DNA of 54,383 nt from Chryseobacterium gleum (GCA_945881885.1 CAMCVI010000012.1:1-54383), one strand, 5' to 3'. Shown: positions 15,915 to 24,970, counted from the first letter of the stretch. The notes: generated by a model from the letters alone, not told the origin. A program made the numbers and translations.

Positions 15915-17972
15915 ATGTTAAAAAATCCAAAAAGATATACAATTACAGCAGCACTTCCCTACACAAATGGACCCATTCACATTGGGCATTTAGCAGGTGT
16001 TTATGTGCCTTCTGATATTTATGCGAGATACTTACGTTTACAAGGAAGAGATGTAGCTTTTATCTGCGGAAGCGATGAACATGGTGTGGCGATTTCCATG
16101 AAAGCCAAGAAAGAAGGCATCACGCCGCAAGAAGTAATTGATAAATATGACGCAATTATTCGTCAATCTTTTTTAGATTTTGGAATTTCATTTGACAATT
16201 ATTCTAGAACTTCATCTGAAATTCACCATAAAACAGCTTCTGAATTTTTTAAAAAATTATACGACAAAGGCGATTTCATTGAAGAAACTACCGACCAATT
16301 ATACGATGCAAAAGCAGACCAATTCTTAGCAGACCGTTTTGTGACTGGAACTTGCCCAAAATGCGATAACCCAGAAGCCTATGGCGACCAATGTGAAAAA
16401 TGTGGTTCAACTTTAAATGCAACCGATTTAATCAATCCGAAATCGACAATTACAGGTGAAACGCCGATTTTAAAATCTACAAAACACTGGTTTTTACCTT
16501 TAAACCGTTACGAATCTTTTTTAAGAGAATGGATTTTAGAGGGTCATAAAAATGATTGGAAACCCAATGTTTACGGACAAGTAAAATCTTGGGTAGATGG
16601 CGGTTTGGAACCAAGAGCCGTAACGCGTGATTTAGATTGGGGAATTGATGTGCCTGTTGCGGGTGCCGAAGGAAAAAAATTATACGTTTGGTTTGACGCA
16701 CCAATTGGTTACATTTCGGCAACCAAAGAATGGGCGACACGCGAAGGAAAAGATTGGGAACCTTATTGGAAAGATGAAGAAACAAAATTGGTTCATTTTA
16801 TTGGGAAAGACAATATCGTATTCCATTGTATTATTTTTCCAGCGATGTTAAAAGCAGAAGGAAGTTATATTTTACCAGATAATGTTCCTGCAAATGAATT
16901 TTTAAATTTAGAGGGCAACAAATTGTCTACATCAAAAAATTGGGCGGTTTGGTTACACGAATATTTACAAGATTTTCCAGAAAAACAAGATTCACTGCGT
17001 TATGCTTTAACGGCTAATGCTCCAGAAACAAAAGACAACGACTTCACTTGGAAAGATTTTCAAGCCAGAAATAATAATGAATTAGCAGCGATTTATGGGA
17101 ATTTCATCAATCGTGTGGTGGTGTTAACCAATAAATATTACGACGGAATTGTTCCAACACCAAACGAATTTTCAGAAGTTGACAAACAAACTTTAGCGGA
17201 ATTAAAAGCGTATCCTGCGGTGATTTCAAGTTCAATTGAGCGTTACCGATTTAGAGAAGCATTAAGCGAATTAATGAACGTAGCCCGTTTAGGAAATAAA
17301 TATTTAGCGGACGAAGAACCTTGGAAAATGATTAAAGAAAATCCTGCTAGAGTACAAACTCAAATGTATGTTGCGCTGCAAATTGCATCCGCTTTAGCGA
17401 TACTTTCAGAACCATTTTTGCCATTCACTTCTACTAAATTATGCAACATATTTCATATTGAAGTCAATAATTGGAATTTAGAATTTGAAAACTGGAATCT
17501 AACAAAACCAGGACATCAAATTGGTCAAGCCGAAATTTTGTTTGCCCAAATTGAAGACACCGAAATTCAAAAACAACTAGATAAATTAGAAGCAACTAAA
17601 ACCGCAAATAAAGTGGAAAACACAAAAGCTGAATCGCAAAAAGAAACCATCACATTTGAAGATTTTGCCAAGGTAGATTTACGAATCGGAACCATCATCG
17701 AAGCCGAAAAAATGCCAAAAGCAAACAAATTGTTAGTCTTAAAAGTAGATACGGGAATAGACATAAGAACTATAGTTTCTGGAATTGCGGAACATTTTAC
17801 CCCAGAAGAAGTAATTGGAAAACGCGTTACTGTTTTGGTAAACTTAGCGCCAAGAGCTTTACGTGGTGTGGAAAGCGAAGGCATGTTGTTATTAACCAAT
17901 AACGCGGAAGGTAAATTGGTTTTCGTAAATCCGGATGCAAAAGATGTTATTAATGGCGCGATGATATCTTAG
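15915..17972 (+). CDS. metG: Methionyl-tRNA synthetase
   Basis: Charges tRNA-Met with methionine. From the ATG at 15915 the protein has 685 residues. It shows the class I HIGH motif (HIGH at residues 22-25), the zinc knuckle [18 protein letters not shown], the KMSKS-type loop (KLSTSK near residue 335) and a C-terminal tRNA-binding OB-fold domain from about residue 580 ([18 protein letters not shown], then [11 protein letters not shown]), which promotes dimerisation. The start is moved from 15882 because a -7 box lies between the two ATGs and [19 protein letters not shown] is the conserved beginning. The HAD gene begins 1 base after the stop. Confidence 0.98.
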   Translation: MLKNPKRYTITAALPYTNGPIHIGHLAGVYVPSDIYARYLRLQGRDVAFICGSDEHGVAISMKAKKEGITPQEVIDKYDAIIRQSFLDFGISFDNYSRTSSEIHHKTASEFFKKLYDKGDFIEETTDQLYDAKADQFLADRFVTGTCPKCDNPEAYGDQCEKCGSTLNATDLINPKSTITGETPILKSTKHWFLPLNRYESFLREWILEGHKNDWKPNVYGQVKSWVDGGLEPRAVTRDLDWGIDVPVAGAEGKKLYVWFDAPIGYISATKEWATREGKDWEPYWKDEETKLVHFIGKDNIVFHCIIFPAMLKAEGSYILPDNVPANEFLNLEGNKLSTSKNWAVWLHEYLQDFPEKQDSLRYALTANAPETKDNDFTWKDFQARNNNELAAIYGNFINRVVVLTNKYYDGIVPTPNEFSEVDKQTLAELKAYPAVISSSIERYRFREALSELMNVARLGNKYLADEEPWKMIKENPARVQTQMYVALQIASALAILSEPFLPFTSTKLCNIFHIEVNNWNLEFENWNLTKPGHQIGQAEILFAQIEDTEIQKQLDKLEATKTANKVENTKAESQKETITFEDFAKVDLRIGTIIEAEKMPKANKLLVLKVDTGIDIRTIVSGIAEHFTPEEVIGKRVTVLVNLAPRALRGVESEGMLLLTNNAEGKLVFVNPDAKDVINGAMIS

Positions 17973-17973
17973 T

Positions 17974-18657
17974 ATGACTCCAAAAATAATCGCATTTGAT
18001 GCAGACGACACACTTTGGCACAACGAACCTTATTTTGATGAAGCCCAAGAGCGTTTTTGTGTGTTGTTCCAAGATTATGCTTCGCACCAAGAAATTTTGG
18101 GGTTGATTTTAAATCATCAAGTCAACAATTTGCCGTTGTATGGTTTTGGTATCAAAGCGTTTACGTTATCCATGATTGAAACGGCTTTGGAATTAACGAA
18201 TCATGAAATCTCAGGGAAAGGAATCGAACAAATTTTAGCCATTGGGAAGGATTTATTGCAAAAACCCGTAGAATTACTTCCAAACGTAATATCGGTTTTG
18301 GAACGATTAAAAGGAAAATATAAATTAGTTGTGGCCACAAAAGGCGATTTAAAAGATCAACATCGTAAATTACATGATTCAGGAATTGGTGCTTTTTTTC
18401 ACCATATAGAAGTAATGAGCGACAAAACAGAATTGGATTATCAAAAAATGTTAGGCCGCTTAGATTGCGATCCCGAAGATTTTTTAATGATTGGGAATTC
18501 CTTAAAATCAGATGTTTTACCAATTTTAAATATTGGAGGACATGCGATTCATATTCCTTATCACACGACATGGGAATTCGAAAAAATTGACTTTGAAATT
18601 GAACATAAAAACTTCAATACGATTACAAATTTATCGGAACTTTTTGATATTTTATAA
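17974..18657 (+). CDS. HAD superfamily hydrolase
   Basis: A 227-residue phosphatase-like protein. HAD motif I is FDADDTLWHNE, with two catalytic Asp; motif II is the Thr in KLVVATKGDL; motif III/IV is DFLMIGNSLKSDVLPILN. The helical cap lies between residues ~20 and 95. It resembles the YjjG/phosphoglycolate-type subgroup; the substrate is unknown. It starts 1 base after metG and its stop overlaps the next start (TAATGA), so the three genes look like one operon. Confidence 0.9.
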   Translation: MTPKIIAFDADDTLWHNEPYFDEAQERFCVLFQDYASHQEILGLILNHQVNNLPLYGFGIKAFTLSMIETALELTNHEISGKGIEQILAIGKDLLQKPVELLPNVISVLERLKGKYKLVVATKGDLKDQHRKLHDSGIGAFFHHIEVMSDKTELDYQKMLGRLDCDPEDFLMIGNSLKSDVLPILNIGGHAIHIPYHTTWEFEKIDFEIEHKNFNTITNLSELFDIL

Positions 18658-19280
18658 TGAAAAAAGAGCTTCACATTGCCACCTGGAACCGAGCCGAACA
18701 TTTTAAGTTTTTCAGCAAATTTGAAGAACCTTTTTTTGGAACTACAATCCAATTTGATTGCACAAAAGCCTATCATAAAGCTAAAGAAGTTGGAGTTAGT
18801 TTTTTTGTATATTATTTACATAAAACTATTGTTGCAGTAAATAAAATTGAAAATTTTAGGTACCGAATAGAAGATGAAAAAGTGTATCTGTATGATACAA
18901 TTAATGCGTCGGCAACTATTTTACGTGAAGATAAAACGTTTGGTTTTTCAGAAATAGAATACGATGAAAATCTGAGCAATTTTGAATCTAATTTTAATAA
19001 TGAAGCAACTAGAGTTCAAAATACACCCGGACTTTTTACCAAAGAATACCATGAAAATATCATTCATTTTTCGGCTTTACCTTGGATAAATTTTACCTCT
19101 ATTTCTCATTCTAGAAGTTTTTCAATGCCTGATAGTTGTCCAAAATTTTCTTTTGGGAAAATGACAGATGAAAACGGTGTGAAAAAAATTCCAATGGCAG
19201 TTTATGTGCATCACGGATTAATAGACGGATATCATTTAGGTTTGTTTTTTGAAGAATTTGAACGTTTAATGAATGAATAA
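18657..19280 (+). CDS. Chloramphenicol acetyltransferase-like protein (CatA family)
   Basis: A 207-residue protein of the trimeric CAT fold. It has the expected blocks: WNRAEHFKFF at the start, FRYRIEDEKVYLYDTINAS, SALPWINFTSISHSRSFSMP, KFSFGKM and the catalytic His motif VHHGLIDGYHLGLFFEEFE, where HHxxxDG supplies the base and the structural Asp. True CatA enzymes acetylate chloramphenicol; chromosomal CAT-like proteins of Bacteroidota often have unknown acceptors, so resistance is not implied. It overlaps the HAD stop and has base composition like its neighbours, arguing against recent transfer. Confidence 0.88.
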   Translation: MKKELHIATWNRAEHFKFFSKFEEPFFGTTIQFDCTKAYHKAKEVGVSFFVYYLHKTIVAVNKIENFRYRIEDEKVYLYDTINASATILREDKTFGFSEIEYDENLSNFESNFNNEATRVQNTPGLFTKEYHENIIHFSALPWINFTSISHSRSFSMPDSCPKFSFGKMTDENGVKKIPMAVYVHHGLIDGYHLGLFFEEFERLMNE

Positions 19281-19318
19281 GAAGAGCACTCAAAAGCACT
19301 CTTCCTATCCTTCAAAAT

Positions 19319-19756
19319 TTAAACAGCATTTAAAATCGCTAAAATATCTTCGCCAAATTTATCTGCTTTTTGTTTACCAAAACCTTTAATTTGTTGTAAT
19401 TCGTCTAAATTACTTGGCTTATATTGTGCCAAATCTATTAGCTCAGAATTGTGGCAAATCATAAATTTCTTCTGATTTAGTTGTTCGGATTTTTCATTTC
19501 TCCATTGGTTTAAGTAACCATAAACTTGTTTGTCTTTTGGGAGTAAATCATCGTAAGACTTTCTTTCAAATTGTTCTGGTTTATTTTGAGCTTCGTTTTC
19601 ATAATGAATTATAACAGACCAATGAAATTCTCCACTTTCAATAAGTTGTGTGCTTGATTTTTTGAATGTTACCGTTTTTAAAAACTCATTTAACTTTTTT
19701 TGATCCAACTCCAAAAATGCAGGATCTATTCGGATAGAAAATACACTAACTTGCAT
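19319..19756 (-). CDS. HRDC-domain protein
   Basis: A 145-residue protein. The C-terminal half (YKPSNLDELQQIKGFGKQKA, then FGEDILAIL) is an HRDC domain, the helical nucleic-acid-binding module found at the C-terminus of RecQ helicases and RNase D. The N-terminal part (VSVFSIRIDPAFLELDQKKL) has no helicase or nuclease motif. Similar free-standing HRDC proteins are common in flavobacteria. It lies 7 bases downstream of an ssb gene on the same strand, consistent with a DNA-metabolism role. Confidence 0.85.
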   Translation of the reverse strand: MQVSVFSIRIDPAFLELDQKKLNEFLKTVTFKKSSTQLIESGEFHWSVIIHYENEAQNKPEQFERKSYDDLLPKDKQVYGYLNQWRNEKSEQLNQKKFMICHNSELIDLAQYKPSNLDELQQIKGFGKQKADKFGEDILAILNAV

Positions 19757-19763
19757 GTCAAAA

Positions 19764-20087
19764 TTATTTACTAATTAATAAAATTTCATTTGCAACTACT
19801 TCTGTTATAAAACGCTTGTTCCCATCTTTATCATCGTAACTTCTGTGTGTTAATTTTCCTTCAATGGCGATTTCTTTCCCTTTGGTTACAAATCTTTCAA
19901 TAATTTCTGCTGTTTTGCCCCAAGCTGTAACTCGGTGCCATTGCGTTTGTTCTACTTTGTCACCGTTTTCACGATAATACACTTCGTTTGTAGCAATTGA
20001 AATATTTGCTAGTTTTTTTCCTCCTTCAAGGCTTTTGATTTCTGGTTCTTGACCAACATTTCCGATTAATTGTACTGAATTTTTCAT
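19764..20087 (-). CDS. ssb: Short single-stranded DNA-binding protein, paralogue 2
   Basis: A 107-residue SSB: OB-fold with the family signature MKNSVQLIGNVGQEPEIKSL, WHRVTAWGKTAEI and IEGKLTHRSYDDKDG. It ends with EVVANEILLISK, directly after the OB fold. The acidic C-terminal tail with the IPF tip that recruits partner proteins in canonical SSBs is absent. Very similar to the neighbour at 20187-20507 (most of the OB fold identical), so the two are tandem duplicates. It probably acts as an accessory SSB; a full-length SSB is expected elsewhere in the genome. Confidence 0.93.
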   Translation of the reverse strand: MKNSVQLIGNVGQEPEIKSLEGGKKLANISIATNEVYYRENGDKVEQTQWHRVTAWGKTAEIIERFVTKGKEIAIEGKLTHRSYDDKDGNKRFITEVVANEILLISK

Positions 20088-20186
20088 GGCGTATAAAATT
20101 AAATTGTTTTTGTTAATTGATTTTTTTGGATCTCAGATTTAAGAAATTTGAATAATTAAAAAAATCTAAGTAATGTAATATGTTTT

Positions 20187-20507
20187 TTATTTGCTTAATA
20201 ATACCAATTCGTTTGCAATCACTTCCGTGATAAAACGCTTGTTTCCGTCTTTGTCGTCGAAGCTTCTATGTGTTAATTTACCTTCCAAAGCCACGTGAGC
20301 TCCTTTTGCGATTAATTTTTCGACAATTTCTGCTGTTTTCCCCCAAGCAGAAATTCTGTGCCACTCGGTTTGTTCTACTTTTTCACCTTTAGCGTTGGTG
20401 TAATTTTCATTCGTAGCGATGGTAAAATTGGCTACTTTTCCAGATTCTAAGTTTTTGATTTCTGGTTCTTGACCTACATGTCCGATTAATTGTACTCTGT
20501 TTTTCAT
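20187..20507 (-). CDS. ssb: Short single-stranded DNA-binding protein, paralogue 1
   Basis: A 106-residue OB-fold SSB (MKNRVQLIGHVGQEPEIKNL, WHRISAWGKTAEIVEKL, LEGKLTHRSFDDKDG, ending EVIANELVLLSK). Like its neighbour it stops at the end of the OB fold without a linker or acidic tail. The 99 bases between the two ssb genes are AT-rich and show no gene. The coding parts are much more alike in protein than the spacer regions, suggesting an older duplication with retained function. Confidence 0.93.
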   Translation of the reverse strand: MKNRVQLIGHVGQEPEIKNLESGKVANFTIATNENYTNAKGEKVEQTEWHRISAWGKTAEIVEKLIAKGAHVALEGKLTHRSFDDKDGNKRFITEVIANELVLLSK

Positions 20508-20737
20508 GGTTTTTAAAATTTAAATGTTTATGTTAATTAAAATTTGTCTTCGATTGAACTCGTTGTTTCATTTCGACAGTGCAAAGATGTGGCAAGAAAA
20601 AAAGGTTATTCGGTTAATATTCATTTAAAATCGGTTGTAAATGTTTGTTGTCGTTTGTAATCGAAAAATAAAAAATTTGAAAACATTCAATATTTATATT
20701 TTTTTATTACTTTTATTGGTCCTCAAAAGAAATTGTT

Positions 20738-21082
20738 ATGAATAAAACTTGTTTAGAATGTCAAGATAAAATTGTAGGAAGAGAAGATAAAAAATTCTGC
20801 AGCGATGGATGCCGAAACGCCTACAACAATAAAATGAATAAAGATCAAACCAATTTGATGCGGAATATAAACAACAAATTGCGCAAAAATTATCGAATTT
20901 TAACAGAATTAAACCCAGAAGAAAAAACCAAAACCACAAAAACCAAATTAATGAGTAAGGGTTTTGATTTTGATTTAATAACATCCATTTATACCACAAA
21001 AACAGGAAATGTTTATTATTTTGTATACGATCAAGGTTATATGGCGGTGGAAAATGATGGATATGTATTAGTAAAAAAATAA
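20738..21082 (+). CDS. Small zinc-ribbon protein of unknown function
   Basis: A 114-residue protein. The N-terminus has a treble-clef/zinc-ribbon motif (CLECQDKIVGREDKKFCSDGC, four Cys: C-x2-C ... C-x3-C) followed by RNAYNNK, the pattern of DUF2116-like Zn ribbons. The C-terminal half (KGFDFDLITSIYTTKTGNVY, then YFVYDQGYMAVEN) is a small beta-rich domain. It could bind nucleic acid, but that is inferred from the ribbon only. It ends 1 base before the next gene. Confidence 0.8.
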   Translation: MNKTCLECQDKIVGREDKKFCSDGCRNAYNNKMNKDQTNLMRNINNKLRKNYRILTELNPEEKTKTTKTKLMSKGFDFDLITSIYTTKTGNVYYFVYDQGYMAVENDGYVLVKK

Positions 21083-21083
21083 G

Positions 21084-21911
21084 ATGAAAATAAGCATTCT
21101 AGGTTGCGGTTGGTTGGGTTTTCCATTAGCTAAAAAATTAATTGAGATTGGTTTTGAAGTAAAAGGATCTACTACTTCTGAAAATAAATTAGCCCTTTTA
21201 AAATCAAATAACATTGAACCTTTTTTATTAAGACTTTCTGAAAGTAAAATTAGTGATTCTGTAACTGAATTTTTATTCGATTCTGAAATTATAATTATTA
21301 ATATTCCACCTGGATTAAGAAAAATTAAGGAAGCAACTTCAGAGAAAACATTTGTAGCTACAATCAAAAATCTGATTCCGTTTATTGAAAATTCAACCAT
21401 AAAAAAAGTGCTTTTTATTAGTTCTACTTCTGTTTATGCTGATACTGCTTCTATTTCAACTGTTACGGAAGAATCTATTTTGAATCCAGAGACAGAAATC
21501 GGAAAACAATTGGTGGAAGTCGAAAATTTATTTTTAAATAATCCCCATTTTACCTCAACAATTATTCGTTTTGGTGGTTTAATTGGTGAAGACAGAAATC
21601 CTATAAATATGTTGGCTGGAAAAACGAATATTGCTAATCCTGAAGCCCCAATAAATTTAATTCATCAGGAAGATTGTATTGGGATTATCTGCGAGATGCT
21701 GAATCAAGTTCAGTATGACAATATAAGGAATGAAGTTTTTAATGCTGTCGCAACTCTTCATCCCACAAGAAAAGATTACTACACAGAAAAAGCAAAACAA
21801 TTACATTTGATTGCTCCATTATTTAATAAAAATGAAACCAATATTGGGAAAATTGTTTCGAGTGAAAAATTGAAAAAAGTTTTGGGATATAAATTTATGA
21901 AATTAGACTAA
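21084..21911 (+). CDS. NAD(P)-dependent epimerase/SDR-like protein (YeeZ-like) with an in-frame repeat insertion
   Basis: A 275-residue extended-SDR/Rossmann protein: MKISILGCGWLGFPLAKKL holds the dinucleotide-binding GxGxxG; LFISSTSVYADT gives the catalytic Ser and a Tyr-containing segment; IRFGGLIGEDRNP follows. It resembles YeeZ-type proteins; the substrate is unknown. At about residues 203-213 the peptide EMLNQVQYDNI is encoded by a copy of a dispersed intergenic repeat (21693-21721), inserted in frame between LIHQEDCIGII and the conserved NEVFNAVATLHPTRKDYY. The gene remains open, so the insertion is tolerated. The stop overlaps the convergent lipoprotein gene by 4 bases. Confidence 0.85.
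   Translation: MKISILGCGWLGFPLAKKLIEIGFEVKGSTTSENKLALLKSNNIEPFLLRLSESKISDSVTEFLFDSEIIIINIPPGLRKIKEATSEKTFVATIKNLIPFIENSTIKKVLFISSTSVYADTASISTVTEESILNPETEIGKQLVEVENLFLNNPHFTSTIIRFGGLIGEDRNPINMLAGKTNIANPEAPINLIHQEDCIGIICEMLNQVQYDNIRNEVFNAVATLHPTRKDYYTEKAKQLHLIAPLFNKNETNIGKIVSSEKLKKVLGYKFMKLD
21693..21721 (+). repeat. Dispersed palindromic repeat inside a coding sequence
   Basis: GAGATGCTGAATCAAGTTCAGTATGACAA differs at only two positions from the intergenic copy at 47402-47430 and shares the CTGAA-xxAAG-TTCAG hairpin with the copy at 39791-39816. Here it is translated in frame as part of the SDR-like protein. Confidence 0.85.
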
Positions 21912-22483
21912 TTTTTCATTAAAATAATCCATTTCCAATCTGCAGGATTTCCGACTCCAACACTTGGTGTATAAAGATATAAATGTACAACTCCAGTTGG
22001 ATTTGAAATTAAATATTGTCTAACTTTTACCAAGTTTTGCACAGCCATCCAAACCTGATTGTAGTTATTTCCTAAATTTGGTTGTGGTAAAATATAATTG
22101 AAGCTTGTAGTAGGAAAAACAACATCAGCTGTTAGAACTGCATCAAATTGATTGGCTGCAAGCATATTTTGAGGATAGTGAATTTGTCCTAAACCCATCC
22201 AAATTATATCGCCATCAAAAAGAATTTGATTGATCTCATTATATTTCAACTTAATATTTCCAAAATCAGCAGCTGGAACTGATTGATGTGAAATAGTAAA
22301 TGCATTTGAATTTTCTGAATAAATTGTTTCTTTTCCGCCCTGAAAAGTATTGGTTAAATAATCTACTTTAAGGAGTAAAACTTTATTAGGTTCATTAGTA
22401 GTATTATTAACAGGAGCGGTTTCTTCTGAACAAGATGAAAATATTGTTAGAAAAATAAATAAAATAAAAAGTGACTTTTTCAT
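21908..22483 (-). CDS. Putative lipoprotein, function unknown
   Basis: A 191-residue protein with a lipoprotein signal peptide (KKSLFILFIFLTIFSSCSEE; lipobox SSC with Cys at about 18). After a short polar linker the mature part has beta-rich stretches (LLLKVDYLTNTFQGGKET, WMGLGQIHYPQNML, VVHLYLYTPSVGVGNPADWK). No catalytic motif recognised. Likely anchored in the outer or inner membrane. It is transcribed alone; the stop overlaps the SDR-like gene by 4 bases. Confidence 0.8.
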   Translation of the reverse strand: MKKSLFILFIFLTIFSSCSEETAPVNNTTNEPNKVLLLKVDYLTNTFQGGKETIYSENSNAFTISHQSVPAADFGNIKLKYNEINQILFDGDIIWMGLGQIHYPQNMLAANQFDAVLTADVVFPTTSFNYILPQPNLGNNYNQVWMAVQNLVKVRQYLISNPTGVVHLYLYTPSVGVGNPADWKWIILMKN

Positions 22484-22559
22484 GCGAAACTATTTTAGAT
22501 TTAAGTGCTTATTAATGAAATACTTAAGTAAAAATAATAATTTTTATTTAATAAATCAT

Positions 22560-23480
22560 CTAAACTAAAATCATTTCATCATACGTTAAAATAGTTTCGT
22601 ACCCTTTTGAATGAAAATAATGCGTTGGATTTTCTTTTGATAATACCATTACAAAATCGCCGCCCCAAGCGCCTAAACTTTTTATAGTTCCTTTAAAATC
22701 TGGAAACAAACGTTCTTTAACGGTTTCCATTTCTAAAATATCGCTTAAAATAACTTCATGATGTTTTAATAAATCAATGGTAACTTCTAAATTTGGCGAA
22801 ACCAGAATTCTATTTGTAATTTCAGAAATAGTTGCTGTTTTTTTAGTTAAAAACTGTTGCTTATTCATGTAATTCTGAATCGCATGACGACTATTTTGCT
22901 TTTTATTTAAATATACAAAATAGATATTTTCGTTATATTTCGGATAAAAATCAACTACCTCAACAATGGGTTGTTCCTTTTCATCTAATTGATAAGTAAT
23001 TGCCGAATTATTTTGCGCACAAGCAATATCATAACCACTCCCTCCAAAACTTTTTCGAAGTAATTCAAAAGCATCAATTTGTAACCATTGGGCAATATTA
23101 TTTATTAATGTAGAAGACGTGCCTAATCCCCAATTTCTTGGAAAAGTTAATTCGGTTTTAATTTTATAACCTGTTTCTGAAGCTAAAAAATTGGGGTTTT
23201 GAAGATTTGCTTGATGCAAAATTTTAACTAAAGTATTTTTGATTGGATGTGCGTCATCGAAATTTTTGACAGAAATAATGTCGTTAAAAGTGAGTTCAGT
23301 TTCAAACCAAATACTTTTATCTGCATCATAACTAGTCCAAATTATTATTTTATTTGGAATTGAACTGACCTGTAACGATTGACCAAATTTTGTAGGCAAG
23401 GCTAGTGCTTTGGCACCATTTAAGACCAAATATTCTCCCGTAATTAGAAGTTTTCCGTTAGAATAGAATGTTTTATTCAT
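22560..23480 (-). CDS. GYDIA-type GHMP kinase, probable mevalonate-pathway kinase
   Basis: A GHMP-fold kinase of about 306 residues. The N-terminus (SNGKLLITGEYLVLNGAKAL) is the substrate-binding strand of mevalonate/phosphomevalonate kinases; the phosphate loop is PRNWGLGTSSTLINNIA; the motif GGSGYDIACAQ gives the subfamily its name; the C-terminal GAWGGDFVMVL closes the fold. The start is set at 23480 (MNKTFYSNGKLL) because the 15 codons upstream are encoded by a 21-base tandem repeat rather than conserved protein. It lies 50 bases downstream of HMG-CoA reductase, so it probably acts in the mevalonate pathway to isoprenoids. Confidence 0.88.
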   Translation of the reverse strand: MNKTFYSNGKLLITGEYLVLNGAKALALPTKFGQSLQVSSIPNKIIIWTSYDADKSIWFETELTFNDIISVKNFDDAHPIKNTLVKILHQANLQNPNFLASETGYKIKTELTFPRNWGLGTSSTLINNIAQWLQIDAFELLRKSFGGSGYDIACAQNNSAITYQLDEKEQPIVEVVDFYPKYNENIYFVYLNKKQNSRHAIQNYMNKQQFLTKKTATISEITNRILVSPNLEVTIDLLKHHEVILSDILEMETVKERLFPDFKGTIKSLGAWGGDFVMVLSKENPTHYFHSKGYETILTYDEMILV

Positions 23481-23490
23481 GTTTTTTAAC

Positions 23491-23532
23491 CGCAAAGTTC
23501 GCGAAGATTTTCGCAAAGCTCGCAAGGATTTT
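23491..23532. repeat. Two tandem copies of a 21-base repeat
   Basis: Units at 23491-23511 and 23512-23532 both begin CGCAAAG and end GATTTT and match at 18 of 21 positions. The repeat fills the gap between the HMG-CoA reductase stop and the GHMP kinase start. Similar CGCAAAG-rich intergenic repeats are common in flavobacteria. Confidence 0.75.
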
Positions 23533-24856
23533 ACTTAGTTCTTAAACTCTCTAAAAAATCTACAACCAAGTTATGAGCAACCGTTTGGTTTTCAAAATGT
23601 GCTAAAACCAATTGCTTTTCTTCTTTTGTAGCTTGGTGCTGATTTAAAATATTATTCAAATGCATTTTCATGTGCCCTTGTTGAATTCCGGAAGTAGTTA
23701 ACGAACGTAATGCTGCAAAATTTTGAGCCAATCCGGCTACAGCAACAATTTCCATTAATTCTGTTGCAGAAGGATTACCTAACATTTCTAAAGAAAATTT
23801 GACCAACGGATGTAAATTCGTTAAACCTCCAACAGTTCCTAAAGCTAAAGGCACTTCCAACCAAAATGTAAAAATTCCGTTTTCTATTTTGGCGTGAGAC
23901 AAACTTGTGTAGCTTCCGTTTTTACTTGCAAATGCATGTACACCAGCTTCTACAGCACGAAAATCGTTACCAGTTGCTAAAACCACTGCATCAATACCGT
24001 TCATAATTCCTTTGTTGTGTGTTACGGCTCTGTATGGTTCCACTTCTGCGATTTTTACAGCGGTTAAAAACTTTTCTGCAAATTCACTTGATGTGATATT
24101 TTTATCTTCATTAAGTTCAGAAACTAGGCACGAAACTTCAGCACGAACTACACAATTTGGCACAAAATTGCTCAAAATACTCATCACAATTTGAATCGAT
24201 TGGATTCCAAATGCTTCTGATTTATTTTTAAATGTCTTGGCAAATTGCTCTAAACAAGAATTAATAAAATTAGCACCCATACTATCTTTAGTCTGAAAAG
24301 TAGCATGTAATTGGTAATAATTTTCTAACGCTGCCGTTTTATCAATTAATTGAATATCCGAAATTCCGCCACCACGCTTTTGCATATTTTTAGTAATGCT
24401 TTCTGCTTGTGAAAATAAAAATGGTTTTACAAAATTGAAATATTCAATAAGTTTTTGTTTGTCGCCTTCATACAAAAAATGAACTTGACCAATTTTTTCT
24501 GTGCCTAAAATAGTCGTTTTGAAACCTCCACGAGCACCCCAAAACTTAGCAGCTTTACTAGCAGCTGCCACAACAGAACTTTCCTCAATAGCCATCGGGA
24601 TGGTATAGGTTTTTCCGTTAATTTCAAAATTTGGTGCAACACCTAATGGCAAATAAAAATTTGATAAAGTGTTTTCTATAAATTCATCATGCAGTTTTTG
24701 AAGTGAAGCATCAGAATTTTGGTAGCGTTGTAATAGTGCAACAGCTTCTTTCGGATTAGAAAAATGTTTTGCTGCTATCCAATTTATTTTTTCTTCCTTA
24801 CTTAGTTTTGAAAAACCTGTTGTATTTTGACCCATTAATTTCGGATTGAATGACAA
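23531..24856 (-). CDS. Hydroxymethylglutaryl-CoA reductase, class II (degradative-type)
   Basis: A 441-residue class II HMG-CoA reductase, which interconverts HMG-CoA and mevalonate. Visible blocks: PMAIEESSVVAAASKAAKFW with the catalytic Glu, DSMGANFINSCLEQF, the TGNDFRAVEAGVHAF segment with the catalytic Asp/Lys region, LALGTVGGLTNLHP, and the C-terminal His in IQQGHMKMHLNN. The class is named degradative, but in flavobacteria, which lack the class I form, it supplies mevalonate for isoprenoids; the adjacent GHMP kinase supports that. Confidence 0.95.
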   Translation of the reverse strand: MSFNPKLMGQNTTGFSKLSKEEKINWIAAKHFSNPKEAVALLQRYQNSDASLQKLHDEFIENTLSNFYLPLGVAPNFEINGKTYTIPMAIEESSVVAAASKAAKFWGARGGFKTTILGTEKIGQVHFLYEGDKQKLIEYFNFVKPFLFSQAESITKNMQKRGGGISDIQLIDKTAALENYYQLHATFQTKDSMGANFINSCLEQFAKTFKNKSEAFGIQSIQIVMSILSNFVPNCVVRAEVSCLVSELNEDKNITSSEFAEKFLTAVKIAEVEPYRAVTHNKGIMNGIDAVVLATGNDFRAVEAGVHAFASKNGSYTSLSHAKIENGIFTFWLEVPLALGTVGGLTNLHPLVKFSLEMLGNPSATELMEIVAVAGLAQNFAALRSLTTSGIQQGHMKMHLNNILNQHQATKEEKQLVLAHFENQTVAHNLVVDFLESLRTK

Positions 24857-24970
24857 AGATAATAAAAGTTATTTTTAAAAAAATAAAACTTAGAAAGTAA
24901 AAAATTAAGTTTTTATTAGGAATATGTCGTAAATTTTCACTAAAATTGGAGGTTATTACAATCAAAAAAT

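Noticed and set aside
19281..19305. Terminator after the CAT-like gene
   Set aside because: GAAGAG/CTCTTC makes only a 6-bp stem and no T run follows.
20736..20999. 87-codon minus-strand open frame
   Set aside because: Antisense to the zinc-ribbon gene; Phe/Leu/Trp-rich shadow of Lys/Asn-rich codons.
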